From positions 44,408,586 to 44,472,585 of the forward strand of contig OX328125.1 of assembly GCA_946811695.1 (NCBI GenBank): a stretch of 64,000 nt of DNA, in the 5' to 3' direction. This stretch comes from Gonocerus acuteangulatus. Lineage: Eukaryota > Arthropoda > Insecta > Hemiptera > Coreidae. The notes under the pieces were generated by a model. The model was not told the DNA's origin. It saw nothing but the letters and a program-made list of their open reading frames with translations, and did not search any database. The position numbers and the translations under genes were made by a program. Of the stretch, positions 52,027-62,425 are shown in pieces (position 1 is the stretch's first letter; the number at the start of each line of letters is the position of its first letter).

Positions 52027-54465
52027 ATGCCTGAGTCTATCCCTGATTACGACTCTCACATCAAGATCCTTGAACGGAAGTTGCGGTCTCTCAAGAGAAA
52101 CATTACCAGTTTGTGCACAGTACGGAAAGCCGCCATCGCTGATGATTCGCAAACGTATCTATTTCTCGTGCACCACGATTCAGCCGAAGCACATTGGGCG
52201 TCTTATCAAGAAACCTGGGATGAGCTTGATAGGATCCACGTCTTGATAGACAAGCCAGATCAATTTCCCTCAAGGGCTTGGGAGGAGCACTACGACCAAG
52301 TGCAGAGCGAGATATTTAACGCTCGCGCTCTACGTTCGCACCTCAAAGCGAAGGAAGAACCCCGGGATGCTCGTCAAACTATGCTTCCCGATGACCTTAG
52401 TCAAGTCCTTGGCGCTCTGAACTTATGCGGATCTGACAGAGCTCAACTTCCCAAAATATCGATCCCCAGCTTTTCAGGAGATATTTTTCAATGGACGAGT
52501 TTTAAGGATTCATTTGTATCTCTCATCCACAACAATACCAGATTGCCGAAAGTTGACAAGCTACATTATTTAATGCAAGCCCTAAAAGGAGAAGCCTTTT
52601 CCCTCATTTGCCGGTTCCCTAAAGTCGAAGAATCATACGAGCTAGCTTGGGAGAAACTTACGGAAGCATATGACAACCCTCGTGTTCTGGCCAGCATGTA
52701 CTTGCAGCGGATTCTTGACAGCGACTGTAAAGGCAACTTAGGTGAACGTCAGCGATATGAGCAGTTTCTGACTCAGGTCGGTGACAGCATCGAAGGGTTC
52801 TTGTCTCTCAATCTTGCCAATCCAGCGGACTTCATACTTTCTAAGCTAGCGCTCCGCTCTCTTAACACGGAGACGCGGAGGCAGTTCGAGCTAGCTCGCA
52901 GTGACCCGAAAGCCATGCCATCTGCTGCGGACGTCATAGACTTTGTGCGCCAACGTCTTATGGCATTTAAGTTATCAAGAGACGTAGAGTCGTCAGCGTC
53001 GTCGATGCCTGCTGAATCGCGCCCAAAAGGCGATTCAAGGGCTAAATATCCCAATCGGTGGTCTGCAAAATATAATGGTGTATCGTTTCATGTGACAAAT
53101 ACTAACCGCCGCAGCCCATCACCTAGAACAAACATTCCAGGAAACAAGGCTCCAAATTCACCCCAAGGTCAAAGGCGTCATTTTGCGATTCCCACAAGGT
53201 CGCGCAGTTTCCAGGCGCATTCGGGCCAATGTCCGTATTGTCAAGGCAGACATCTTTTATCATTTTGCATCAGATTTGCGTCTCTCGCGGTTGAACAAAG
53301 ATCGGAGTTCGTTGCCGCCTGGAAGGGATGCTCCAACTGCCTTCGCGAAGGGCATAATAGTGCCTGCTGCCCGTCGAAATTTTCGTGCAAATTTTGCAAA
53401 GGAAGGCATCATAGTCTTATACACGAGGAAAAGGTAGCTGCTACAAAAACATCAAGTAAAAATGGAACAAAATATGAAGAACCTGCCAATCCACAAATCC
53501 CCGATGCGTTCATTGGCTTCGAATCCTCAGCCGAAGAACCTGCATATTCGGGCGGACTAGTATTCTTGGGCACTGTACAAGCACTCATCAAATCCCCAAA
53601 GGGAAAACTATACCCCATCCGCGCCGTGTTGGATTCCGGCAGCCAACACACTTTTATCACTAGGCAACTAGCCCGTCGGATAGGGGCGCCCGTTGAAACA
53701 TTCATAGGAAACGTGTGTGGACTCGGGGGTTCCAAAATCGCGCAACCCCTAAACACTGCGACCTGTGTGATCAAGCCATATTCCTCCCCAAAGGAATATA
53801 AGACCAAAGTTTTGATCGTCGAACGGATCACCTCAGCGCTGCCCAATCTCCCAGCTCCTCCAAATGTCTACGAGCGATTCTCATCTCTCCCGCTAGCGGA
53901 CCAGGATTTTGCCAAATCGGTTCCAGTGGATGCTTTGATTGGCAGTGATCTATACCCACAGCTAATCAACGGAGCTCCAATAAAATCCGAGGTCGGCGAT
54001 TTGTACCTTACACCTTCAGTTTTTGGACTTGTGGTCTCGGGGAAGTTAGAAGCCACCGAGAGCCCGGAAACAAGCGTTCTGTTTTGTCTCTCAACGTCCA
54101 GCATCAAAACAAAAGACGAAATGTGTGAGCAGCATTTTCAGAACCCGCACAGCCGCACGAAGGACGGCCGTTATCAGGTTGAGCTACCTAGGTGGAGAAG
54201 GGAATATCTCCACACCCTTCAACAAAGGTCCAAATGGACGCGAAGAACCCCTGATCTTCAGCCTGGTGACTTGGTAATTCTCGTCGAGAAACGCCCAGCC
54301 ATTGGCCACTGGCCTGTCGGCAGAGTCGTCGAAACCTTTCCGGGTAGAGACGGTGTTACGCGCTCGGTAGTTGTCAGGACTCCTTCCGGCAGTCACCTTA
54401 CCAGAGCAGTGTCATCGCTTGTCCCCCTTTTTCTTCCCGAGGACAAGGAGTCCAAGGATAATTAA
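52027..54465 (+). CDS. BEL Gag-protease polyprotein fused in frame to integrase C-terminus
   Basis: The frame is open from 51859 (868 codons). I prefer the ATG at 52027 (812 aa), because the extra N-terminus is a hydrophobic stretch in AT-rich leader. Order: coiled-coil-like Gag start; a DUF1759-type Gag block with SGDIFQWTSFKDSF; zinc knuckles CPYCQGRHLLSFC, CSNCLREGHNSACC and CKFCKGRHH; an aspartic protease with VLDSGSQHTFI (catalytic DSG); then DALIGSDLYPQLI and FGLVVSGK. Just after the first residues of the RT region (DGRYQVELP, near 54190) the sequence jumps to the DUF5641 integrase tail (YLHTLQQRSKW, WPVGRVVETFPGRDG, RSVVVRTPSG). The deletion keeps the frame. Gag and protease look intact; RT, RNase H and the integrase core are absent. 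The encoded protein could package RNA but not copy or integrate it. Confidence 0.9.
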   Translation: MPESIPDYDSHIKILERKLRSLKRNITSLCTVRKAAIADDSQTYLFLVHHDSAEAHWASYQETWDELDRIHVLIDKPDQFPSRAWEEHYDQVQSEIFNARALRSHLKAKEEPRDARQTMLPDDLSQVLGALNLCGSDRAQLPKISIPSFSGDIFQWTSFKDSFVSLIHNNTRLPKVDKLHYLMQALKGEAFSLICRFPKVEESYELAWEKLTEAYDNPRVLASMYLQRILDSDCKGNLGERQRYEQFLTQVGDSIEGFLSLNLANPADFILSKLALRSLNTETRRQFELARSDPKAMPSAADVIDFVRQRLMAFKLSRDVESSASSMPAESRPKGDSRAKYPNRWSAKYNGVSFHVTNTNRRSPSPRTNIPGNKAPNSPQGQRRHFAIPTRSRSFQAHSGQCPYCQGRHLLSFCIRFASLAVEQRSEFVAAWKGCSNCLREGHNSACCPSKFSCKFCKGRHHSLIHEEKVAATKTSSKNGTKYEEPANPQIPDAFIGFESSAEEPAYSGGLVFLGTVQALIKSPKGKLYPIRAVLDSGSQHTFITRQLARRIGAPVETFIGNVCGLGGSKIAQPLNTATCVIKPYSSPKEYKTKVLIVERITSALPNLPAPPNVYERFSSLPLADQDFAKSVPVDALIGSDLYPQLINGAPIKSEVGDLYLTPSVFGLVVSGKLEATESPETSVLFCLSTSSIKTKDEMCEQHFQNPHSRTKDGRYQVELPRWRREYLHTLQQRSKWTRRTPDLQPGDLVILVEKRPAIGHWPVGRVVETFPGRDGVTRSVVVRTPSGSHLTRAVSSLVPLFLPEDKESKDN

Positions 54466-54735
54466 ACTTTTAATTTTTGTCGTCTACCATGTTTTGGTAA
54501 CTATTCATGTATTTATTTATTTCAGTAGGGTAACTGAAGGAAGCAATTACATTTATTATTTTGTTAAATTTAAGTAATTATTTATCTTTTTATAAGCGAT
54601 GCAGTGATCGTCTTCTTTCATCATTTGTCATTGTTATAGTGTTTCCCCATGTGATGTTTATTATTTGTATGCTCCATAACTTAAGTTTTGTTTTCTTTAT
54701 TTAAATTTAACCGGGTCAAATTTAGGTGGGCGGTT

Positions 54736-55342
54736 TGTTTGATGTAAACCCCCATAGCAGCCAACCTGTGACGTCATCACTTGGCTCACCATAGAGGTTG
54801 CGTCTATATATGTTCATCTGCTACCTCCATGCAGTTCAAATGCTGGAGACCGTTAAAACAAAGGGACCAGGACTCCATTAGCAACTTCTAATGTATGCTG
54901 TGGACACCATGTGCATCCTTTTACAAATGCACATAGCTTTGACCATGGTCGAGTAGAGATCACAAGCAACCCGGAGAGCAACATGGAGGAGGATACAGAG
55001 AAGAAAGGACCCCACAGTGAGTAGCACAACTATCCCAACATGAGAGACTACTCCTGCTTCAGCAGACCGCATGGACCAGACATCAATTTATTTTAATATA
55101 AACCCCCCTTTATAAACCTCAAAAACCACTAACACATTAACCAATATTATAACCCTTTTCGGCCACCCCCCACTCATAGAAACATGTAACATAATATTAT
55201 TACACTTAATTTATTTCATATCCGTGCATACTTTCAAATATCCCGAAATACAGTCCACTCCATTCATGTGAATCAGCACCAGCCTTACAGCGGTACGTTC
55301 ATTCCCAATGGTATAGCACCTTGGGACAGCGTAGTGCAAACA
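54736..55342 (+). repeat. BEL 3' LTR
   Basis: 607 bp, no difference from the 5' LTR found by eye. It is preceded by a purine-rich AGGTGGGCGG that may serve as polypurine tract. Confidence 0.95.
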
Positions 55343-55550
55343 GCGGAAGTTACATACTTACTCCACTGACTAGACCATAGATAGAGAAAGCTAAGCGGGA
55401 GATACATACTTACTCCACTGACTAGACCATAGATAGAGAAAGCTAAGCGGAAGTTACATACTTACTCCACTGACTAGACCATAGATAGAGAAAGCTAAGC
55501 GGAAGTTACATACTTACTCCACTGACTAGACCATAGATAGAGAAAGCTCT
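55343..55550. repeat. 52-bp minisatellite, right block (4 units)
   Basis: Continuation of the array interrupted by the BEL element. One unit reads GCGGGAGATACA instead of GCGGAAGTTACA. Confidence 0.97.
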
Positions 55551-56359
55551 AACACAAATATATTTCTCATTTAATTACCTGATATTACTAAAACCTTTAT
55601 TTTAAACTAAATGCAATAAAAAAAATAAATAAATAAAATAAATTAAAAACTCAACAAACTCAAATTTTAAGCACCGATTTCTCAGACAGAAAATTGTATA
55701 GGAACCATTTTGTTGTAAATGTCGTGGGCATTTGAATGGTTAATTTTTATTTACTATGATTTCTGAGATGTTTAATGAAGTATACGAAAAGACCGGAATG
55801 TCTCGTTATTTATTAAATTTTAACGTCCGTTATAATTAACTCAGAGTCTCGCTTATTGATACCCTTTTGATTAGTAATATTTTCTTCAGTCCTTAAGTAA
55901 CCAAAATGAAGATATGATATTTTGGATGAAGTTTTTCAAATGTCATAAACTCATTCTGCCGTTTTAACCAAAACGGTAAAGATATCGCATTAAATTACGA
56001 TAATTTCGATTCCGTCCGTCAAAAAAAAAACTGTGAAAACACACATGTAAATTTATAAACGCAAACCTGTAAGTGTTACGATTTCTTTATGTAGCACAGG
56101 AAACCTGGGGTTTTATTATCGGTTAATGCAGTTTAACGAACTTAATTTTTGTAGTAGAATAATGGAAATTTTTTATTCCTTTTTCATTATTCTGAACTTA
56201 AATTTAGGACAAAGTACTGTTGTACTGAATATTATCAACATCTGAACAGGCAAGTATATAATATATACTTGCCGAATTTTTAGTTTATATACATATTATG
56301 TATATAAACTAAAAAATCAAGATAATAGTATTTACGTGTGATATATGGATTCCGAAGTG

Positions 56360-56420
<61 letters not shown>

Positions 56421-56768
56421 AGTAACATAACAGGCAGACGTAAACAAAATCACAAGTCACTCCTTTACGTACATTTATTCACTTCCCTGAATGTTTGATA
56501 TATTTCTGGAGCCGAGAACCTTTCAGTAGTAGTGTCACGTACGGGCGGTCCAACATTCATGAGTGCGACAGGCCGAAGCTTATTCTCCTCAAGTCAAAGT
56601 AGTAAACATTTCATTTTATTCTCCTGAAGAGGCACGAGTAACGACTGGAACATGCATGGGAGGGTATATATTTATAGAAAAGAGGAAGTTTAAGGGGTTT
56701 TCTGATTTAGCTTCTGCAAATTTGGAAATGAGAATTAAACAGTAATTTAAGATTTTATGTAAACAGCG

Positions 56769-56835
<67 letters not shown>

Positions 56836-57057
56836 GTTTATTTGGTAAACAATATAAATAACAGTCTATTTAGAAGAGATTTTTAATCACACTCAAAAAG
56901 AATAAAAATGTTTTTATAGAAAACTTTTCGGCTCGAAATTTAAAACCATCAAGACAAGAGGAAGAACTGTGTCCAGACATCACTGCATTGTTGCGTGTGA
57001 TGTAAAAACTAAAACTCTAGCGGAAACGTTTCTACATACTCATTTATTACCATAAAA
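55551..57057. other. AT-rich DNA with two very long T runs
   Basis: T runs of about 55 nt (56362-56416) and 64 nt (56771-56834) flank about 350 bp that includes a degenerate CTGAAGAGGC PLE-tail-like word at 56634. The runs could be poly(A) tails of minus-strand retrocopies. No gene recognised. Confidence 0.5.
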
Positions 57058-57609
57058 GTCCGTCACGCAGGAGCTGTATAACTAAGCACTTTCCTCAGAA
57101 TTTGGGTAGTGTAGACTGCTTTCCAGAACAATTTGCTTAAAATATCCTACATAAATAAAATAAAAACATGAATAGTTCTCTTTTAATTTTGTAATGAGTA
57201 ACTGATAAATTATTAATTTGCTTCCAGAGTTATGTTTACACATGGTACCTACTAGAGAACTGCACGGATAAGTAAAAAGTAATCGGATAAATAATCGCCG
57301 AGTATAAAACGGACGATGCGAGTACATACTCGGCATCGTTTCGAATTGGCATCGCCGAGTATAAACTGGACGATGCGAGTACATACTCGGCATCGTCCAG
57401 AATTGGCATCGTCGATTACTTTACATTACGATTACGAGTAATACTCGTGAGTACTGCATCGTAATCATCGTAAATAACTGTCGACTTCTCGACATGTCGA
57501 TACAGGAGGCAAGATAAGCAACAGATGTATTAGGTAGTAAATAAGGGGATTATAGAGTATTTTTTTTTCTTTCTGAAAATAGTTTCTGAGATATAAGCGA
57601 TCGAAAATC

Positions 57610-58710
57610 GGGATTTATAGGACTCACTGACTCATAGGAGGCATTTCCCATGATGCTAAAGACTTGAAATTTTGCAGGATGATATATATGAAGGTGTTAT
57701 TAAAGGAAAAAATAGAAAAATCCTGAAAAGGTGTGTTTGACGCCGCTTCTGGAGCGGTGTCGTGCCAGTTTTGTACTTCCTTGGGAAACCCGTCATTCCG
57801 TCGTCCGAAACCCATGATGTGGGGTATCAAATGAATCGTCTCGGAATCAAGAACCTATATTTGAAGTTTTAAGAAACATTTAGAAGCATATAGGCTTGGT
57901 CAAAATCTTATACCAGCTGTCTGTCTGTAGGTTTGTTCCTTATACAAATCTGAACCGTTTGACCAATTTTGACTAAACTTGGGACACAGGCGGGTCTTGA
58001 TATGGGGGGAATCATAGGCTAGGTTAAATTGTCCATCAGCTGTCTGTCTGTCTGTTTGTTCCTTATACAAATACACACCGTTTGACCGATTCTAACAAAA
58101 CTTGGCAAATCAGTAGGTCTTGATCCTGGGATTGGCATAGACTATGTCAAAATCATTAATCAGCTGTCTATCTGTCTGTTTGTTTATTATACAAATCCAC
58201 ACAGTTTGACCGATTTTGACAAAATTTGTTTCGTTGTTCTCTGGTTTTATTCGTATTTCTACTTTAATATACCATATGCTTACATGTCGGCAACCTGGTT
58301 ATATATATATATATATTTTACAAATTTTAACCACCGTTATATATATATATACAACTTTGAACCAGCGTATATATATATATATATATATAGATACACACAT
58401 ACACAAATTTGAACCACAGTTATATATATAGAACTTTGAACCATATATATAAATATATATATTTATATATTTACTATTCCATCTGTATTATAAATATATA
58501 TATATATACACACACACAAATTTGAACCACCGTTATATATATAGAACTTTGAACCAGCGTTATATTCTTGATCTACGGGATCTGAACAATGAAATTTTCG
58601 TGTGGGTACTTCCGGATTGTGTCATGAGATCAACCTTATAAGCGGGTTTCTTACCTATAGAGGGAGGGAGGAACCGTGCTAATATCTTTAGCGCGGTTCC
58701 TCCCTAAAAT
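57610..58710 (+). mobile_element. Second Helitron-like family inside the hAT element
   Basis: The start resembles the Helitron 5' block (GACTCACTGACTCAT, GACTTGAAATTTTGCA). Three tandem units of about 120 bp follow (CAGCTGTCTGTCTG, CCGTTTGACCGATT, 57900-58230), then interrupted (TA)n tracts (58298-58560) and a strong hairpin GGGAGGAACCGTGCTAA-TATC-TTTAGCGCGGTTCCTCCC at about 58661-58702. The order is the same as in the Helentron-like family: tandem units, TA tract, 3' hairpin with CTAA. Exact boundaries are uncertain. Confidence 0.5.
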
Positions 58711-58879
58711 CAGTCTATCTCCTTGATTTATTGGGCGGATAAATCAAGGGATGCGGATTAAAGAGCGTCGGGTTATTGTAATCAACAGTGATCAGCAGTG
58801 GCACGAACTTAATCGCTCAGTCCTTTTTGGTTTGTTCGTTTCAAATATGGAACTTAATGGTAATAATAAGAGTGTTATG

Positions 58880-60225
58880 TACAGGGTGTACCAAAATAAT
58901 GGTCATCCGTTGACCAGAATATTCTTCAATGGGAGATCGGAAAAATAACCCCCATATTAACTCCCGCAAAATTGACCTAGACATTTTATTCAAGGTCAAT
59001 TTTTTTTATTGCATATTTTGAATCTACGAGTCAAGTGGAAGAAAAAATTCAACGGAACCATAGGTCAGAAATGACTACTTAGGGTCAAAATGACCATTAA
59101 CAGCGTATACGTGAGCCATTCCATTCCAATCGAAAAATGGTCGCTGATTTTGGTCATTTATTTTTTACATTTTTTAGTAACTTCACCTTACTAAAAAAAT
59201 TTGAAAAAGCATCTTCCAGTATAAAAAAAAATATGAGTGTATTGAAAAACGGCCCTCTCAGCGGCATTCATTGAAGAACCATAACTCACATTTTACAATA
59301 GACAGGAATGCCTTCTTGAGGTTATTCTAGAAGCTAATCAAGAGCTCTTTGCTTTAAGCTTTCAATCGCTGCAATTACTCATTAAGGATTTCACAGGACA
59401 AGTAGGAAGTTCATGAACCATCGAGTCCCTCCCAGAATAGAGAATAGAATAATTGCCCTCGCCTGATCCAGGCCTACTACGGAGCTGAGAAGATTGGCCC
59501 AAGCTACGGGAGTCTCGAGGATGACGGTACGTCGGATCCTTCAGGAAGAACGTCTTTTGATAATTTTACAAATTAAGTTTTTTGTTGTTTTTTTAGAAAG
59601 ACTTTTTTGTCTACCCAAGGGCGAGGGCAATTATTCTATTCTCTATTCTGAGAGGGACTCAAGGACAGGCTGGTTCATGAAATTCCTACATAACCTGTGA
59701 AATCCCTAATTAGTAATTGAAGCGATTGATTGAAAGCTTTAAAAGGCCAAGAGCTCTTGATTAGCTTCTAGAATAACCTCATGAAGGCATTCCTGTCTAT
59801 TGTAAAATATGAGTTATAGTTGTCCAATTAATACCTCTGAGAGGCAAGTCTTTCAAAATACTTATAATTTTTTTATAAGATCTAGAAGATGCTTTTAGAA
59901 AAATTCAAACGAGGTATTTTTGTGTAAGGAAATGCTAGTGGAACATGTAAAAGATAAAAAATGATCAAAATTAGCCACCATTTGTCGATTTGAATGGAAT
60001 GGCCAACATAAACGCTGTTAATGGTCATTATGAGCTTAAGGAGTCATTTCTGACCTATATTGCCGTTGACTTTTTCCTTCTTTATGACTATTAGATTCGA
60101 AATATGCAATTAAAAAATTCACCTTGAATAAAATTTCAAGGTCAATTTTGCGGGGGTTAATATGGGGGTTATTTTCCCCGATTTCGCATTGGAGAATATT
60201 ATGGTTAAGTTTTGTATGGTCCTGT
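58880..60225. mobile_element. Long-TIR Tc1/mariner-type remnant
   Basis: Arms of about 590 bp (58880-59465 and 59615-60225) are inverted copies of each other with visible divergence and small indels. The roughly 150-bp centre encodes RRLAQATGVSRMTVRRILQE (59488-59550), the recognition helix of a Tc1/mariner-like paired domain. The catalytic region is absent. A plausible reading is an element with very long TIRs that lost its transposase except for the start. Confidence 0.6.
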
Positions 60226-60739
60226 TTAAAAAAAAATCGTAATTGAAAGTGATGGTGCGTAAGACGAGCTACCATTTGTAATGTGTAGTAAATGTTAACA
60301 TATTTTGTATACGGTGCTAGTCCACGTATTTCAAGGAAACATAATATATTTTTAAAACAACAGCGTTTCCACATATTATGTGGATTAGAGTAGAGCTGGA
60401 AAACTCTACATCTTAAATGCTGATATTAGAAACAGGAAAAAACGCGCGTGAATGTGAATGACAAAATAAAAAAAAAAAAAAAAAACGTTACCAAGAACGT
60501 ATTTTTACATTCGGCAGGACAGGATTAACGGTTATATCTGCCTTTATTTATGTTTTTTTTTTCTTTTATCACCTTAAAAAAATGTTTATTTCTTATATTA
60601 CCTTTATTACTGATTCTTCTGGATTTTAATATAGACTGTATTACATTGTTTTTGTTTACGTTACAATTGTATAGTCACTGTAGTTTCGTTGAGTTGTAAG
60701 TAATACAGTGGACTTCATTACACTTGGCGAGGCGAACCA
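60226..60739. other. AT-rich DNA within the hAT element
   Basis: No gene recognised. An A run of about 18 nt lies at 60467-60484. Confidence 0.5.
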
Positions 60740-61680
60740 GTATATAACGTAGTTATTCACGGCGATACCGATACCAAACCTGCAATACTCCACGATGCCG
60801 ATGCCAAACCCCTCTGTACTCGGCGATGCCGATGCCAAATATTATTTTACTCGGCGATGCCGATGCGGCACGATGCCGATGCCGGTGTTCGGAATGAGTA
60901 TGAGTACACATAAAGTAATCGAGGTACTCGTCCCATGAGTATACCTACTCGTGATTACGCGATGCCATACTTACTCGTGCAGGTCTCTAGTACCTACTAC
61001 ACTACGTAATAAATACAAAAAACCTCATATTATCGTATTTTGATCTAACGCAGGAACCGGATACAGTCCCTCTAGCGCTCCTTGCGGCGCCTTTGTGGAC
61101 CTATGTCTGGCTGGCTTTTCTATTGAAATATATTACAAAGTAAACCCCCCTTTCCGATTGACCGATTCAGCTCATTTTTATAACACTTCTTTCCCATGAG
61201 TTACCCACGTTCACCCAGCAGAAATTACGACAAGTATGAGTATATTAGTAATTTGGGTCCGGAGTAAACCCCCCCCCACTCCTAATGAACCGATTTAGTT
61301 TATTTTTGCATCACATTTTTACCTGTAGATTACCACTACGAATATCGAGTTTAGTCGAAATATACCTAAAATCACGGCTGGTAGTGGCGAATTGGTATTG
61401 TCGGTCCGGAGTAAACCCCCCCTCCTTATGAACCGATTTAGTTCATTTTTATATCTCACTTTTCTCTCTATATTACCACTACGAATACCAAGTTTCGTTG
61501 AAATATAACAAATATTACGGCTGAAATGGTCAAATTAGTGTTTTGGGTTCGGGGTAAACCCCCCCTTCCGGTGGACTGATTTTGGTGGTTAACGAACTCG
61601 TTCAATCGTTTGCTAATTGAATGCTATATACCAAGTTTCGTGACGAAAAAACAAAAACTCTGGCCGCTATCGTGTTAACA

Positions 61681-61771
<91 letters not shown>

Positions 61772-62184
61772 TTTAACGGGGGTCATTTTCGGTGTCTACT
61801 AGGTAGGATCGATAAAGATTTGAAGAAATTTTTCAAAAATTCCGTCTTGAGTCCAACCTCAATAGCTACTTTCCTTCGGAGGAAAGTGCTAAAATTTAGT
61901 TTTATTCAACAATTACGGACGAGCACGGATTCTGAGTTGCTACTTTAAGCGTAAGTATGTAGAATGGTAGAAATGATACATAGTAGAGTTTTAAGTGCAG
62001 TAGTGTAAGTGCAAATTTCTATTTCGGGTCATCCACAATATGAATTAACGGCTAATTATTATAATTCCTATATTTTTTTACAAGTCATGGCAGGTAAGCA
62101 ATCCTCGGGGGGGGGGGGGGGAGTCCCAAACCTTAGGCCTACGCAGACTTTAACCCTTGTTACCTGTATCTGTGTATGAAAAAA

Positions 62185-62350
62185 GTCCGTCACGCAGGAG
62201 CTGCATAACTATGCACTTTCCTTAGAAGTGGGTAGTGTCGAGTTCATTCCTGAATAATTTGCTTAAAATAACCTAGATAGATAAATAGAATAAAAACATA
62301 AATAGTTCTGCTCTTTTGAATTTATTATGAGCAGCTGTTTCAATTATTAC
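62185..62350 (+). mobile_element. Helentron-like element, 5' fragment (copy 6)
   Basis: Starts GTCCGTCACGCAGGAGCTGC, then GCACTTTCCTTAGAA and the usual 5' body to about 62350. It is more diverged than the other copies. It ends directly against copy 7 in the opposite orientation. Confidence 0.8.
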
Positions 62351-62425
62351 TTTTAGCACTTTCCTCCGAAGGAAAGTAGCTGTTGAGGTTGGACTCATGA
62401 CGGAATTTATATATGCATATATATA

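Larger units (their letters stand above)
49730..55342 (+). mobile_element. BEL/Pao LTR retrotransposon, internally deleted
   Basis: Complete boundaries: LTRs 49730-50336 and 54736-55342 (607 bp each), GCGGA duplicated outside (49725-49729 and 55343-55347), and a primer-site-like TGGTCCAGCAGGGCCGG directly after the 5' LTR. The internal part has a leader of about 1.7 kb and one long ORF. RT, RNase H and the integrase catalytic core are missing. The LTRs appear identical by eye, so insertion is recent and must have used enzymes supplied by another copy. Confidence 0.92.
57253..60989. mobile_element. hAT-type element, 3.7 kb, non-autonomous
   Basis: Ends are TAGAGAACTGCACGGATAAG and, read inward from the right, TAGAGACCTGCACGAGTAAG. 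The 8-bp target GTACCTAC is duplicated exactly (57245-57252 and 60990-60997). Subterminal zones (57270-57430 and 60740-60960) are packed with TACTCGGC and GATGCCGATGCC words on both strands, probably transposase-binding repeats. No hAT transposase frame is present. The interior is made of other repeats. Confidence 0.85.
57058..61892 (+). mobile_element. Helentron-like non-autonomous element, copy 5, split by a hAT element
   Basis: The start GTCCGTCACG is at 57058. The body is interrupted at 57252 and resumes at 60990 with the same sequence order as the other copies: tandem units, (TA)n at 61682-61768, conserved block, 3' hairpin and GCTAA at 61892. The interrupting DNA is a separate feature. 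Confidence 0.88.
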
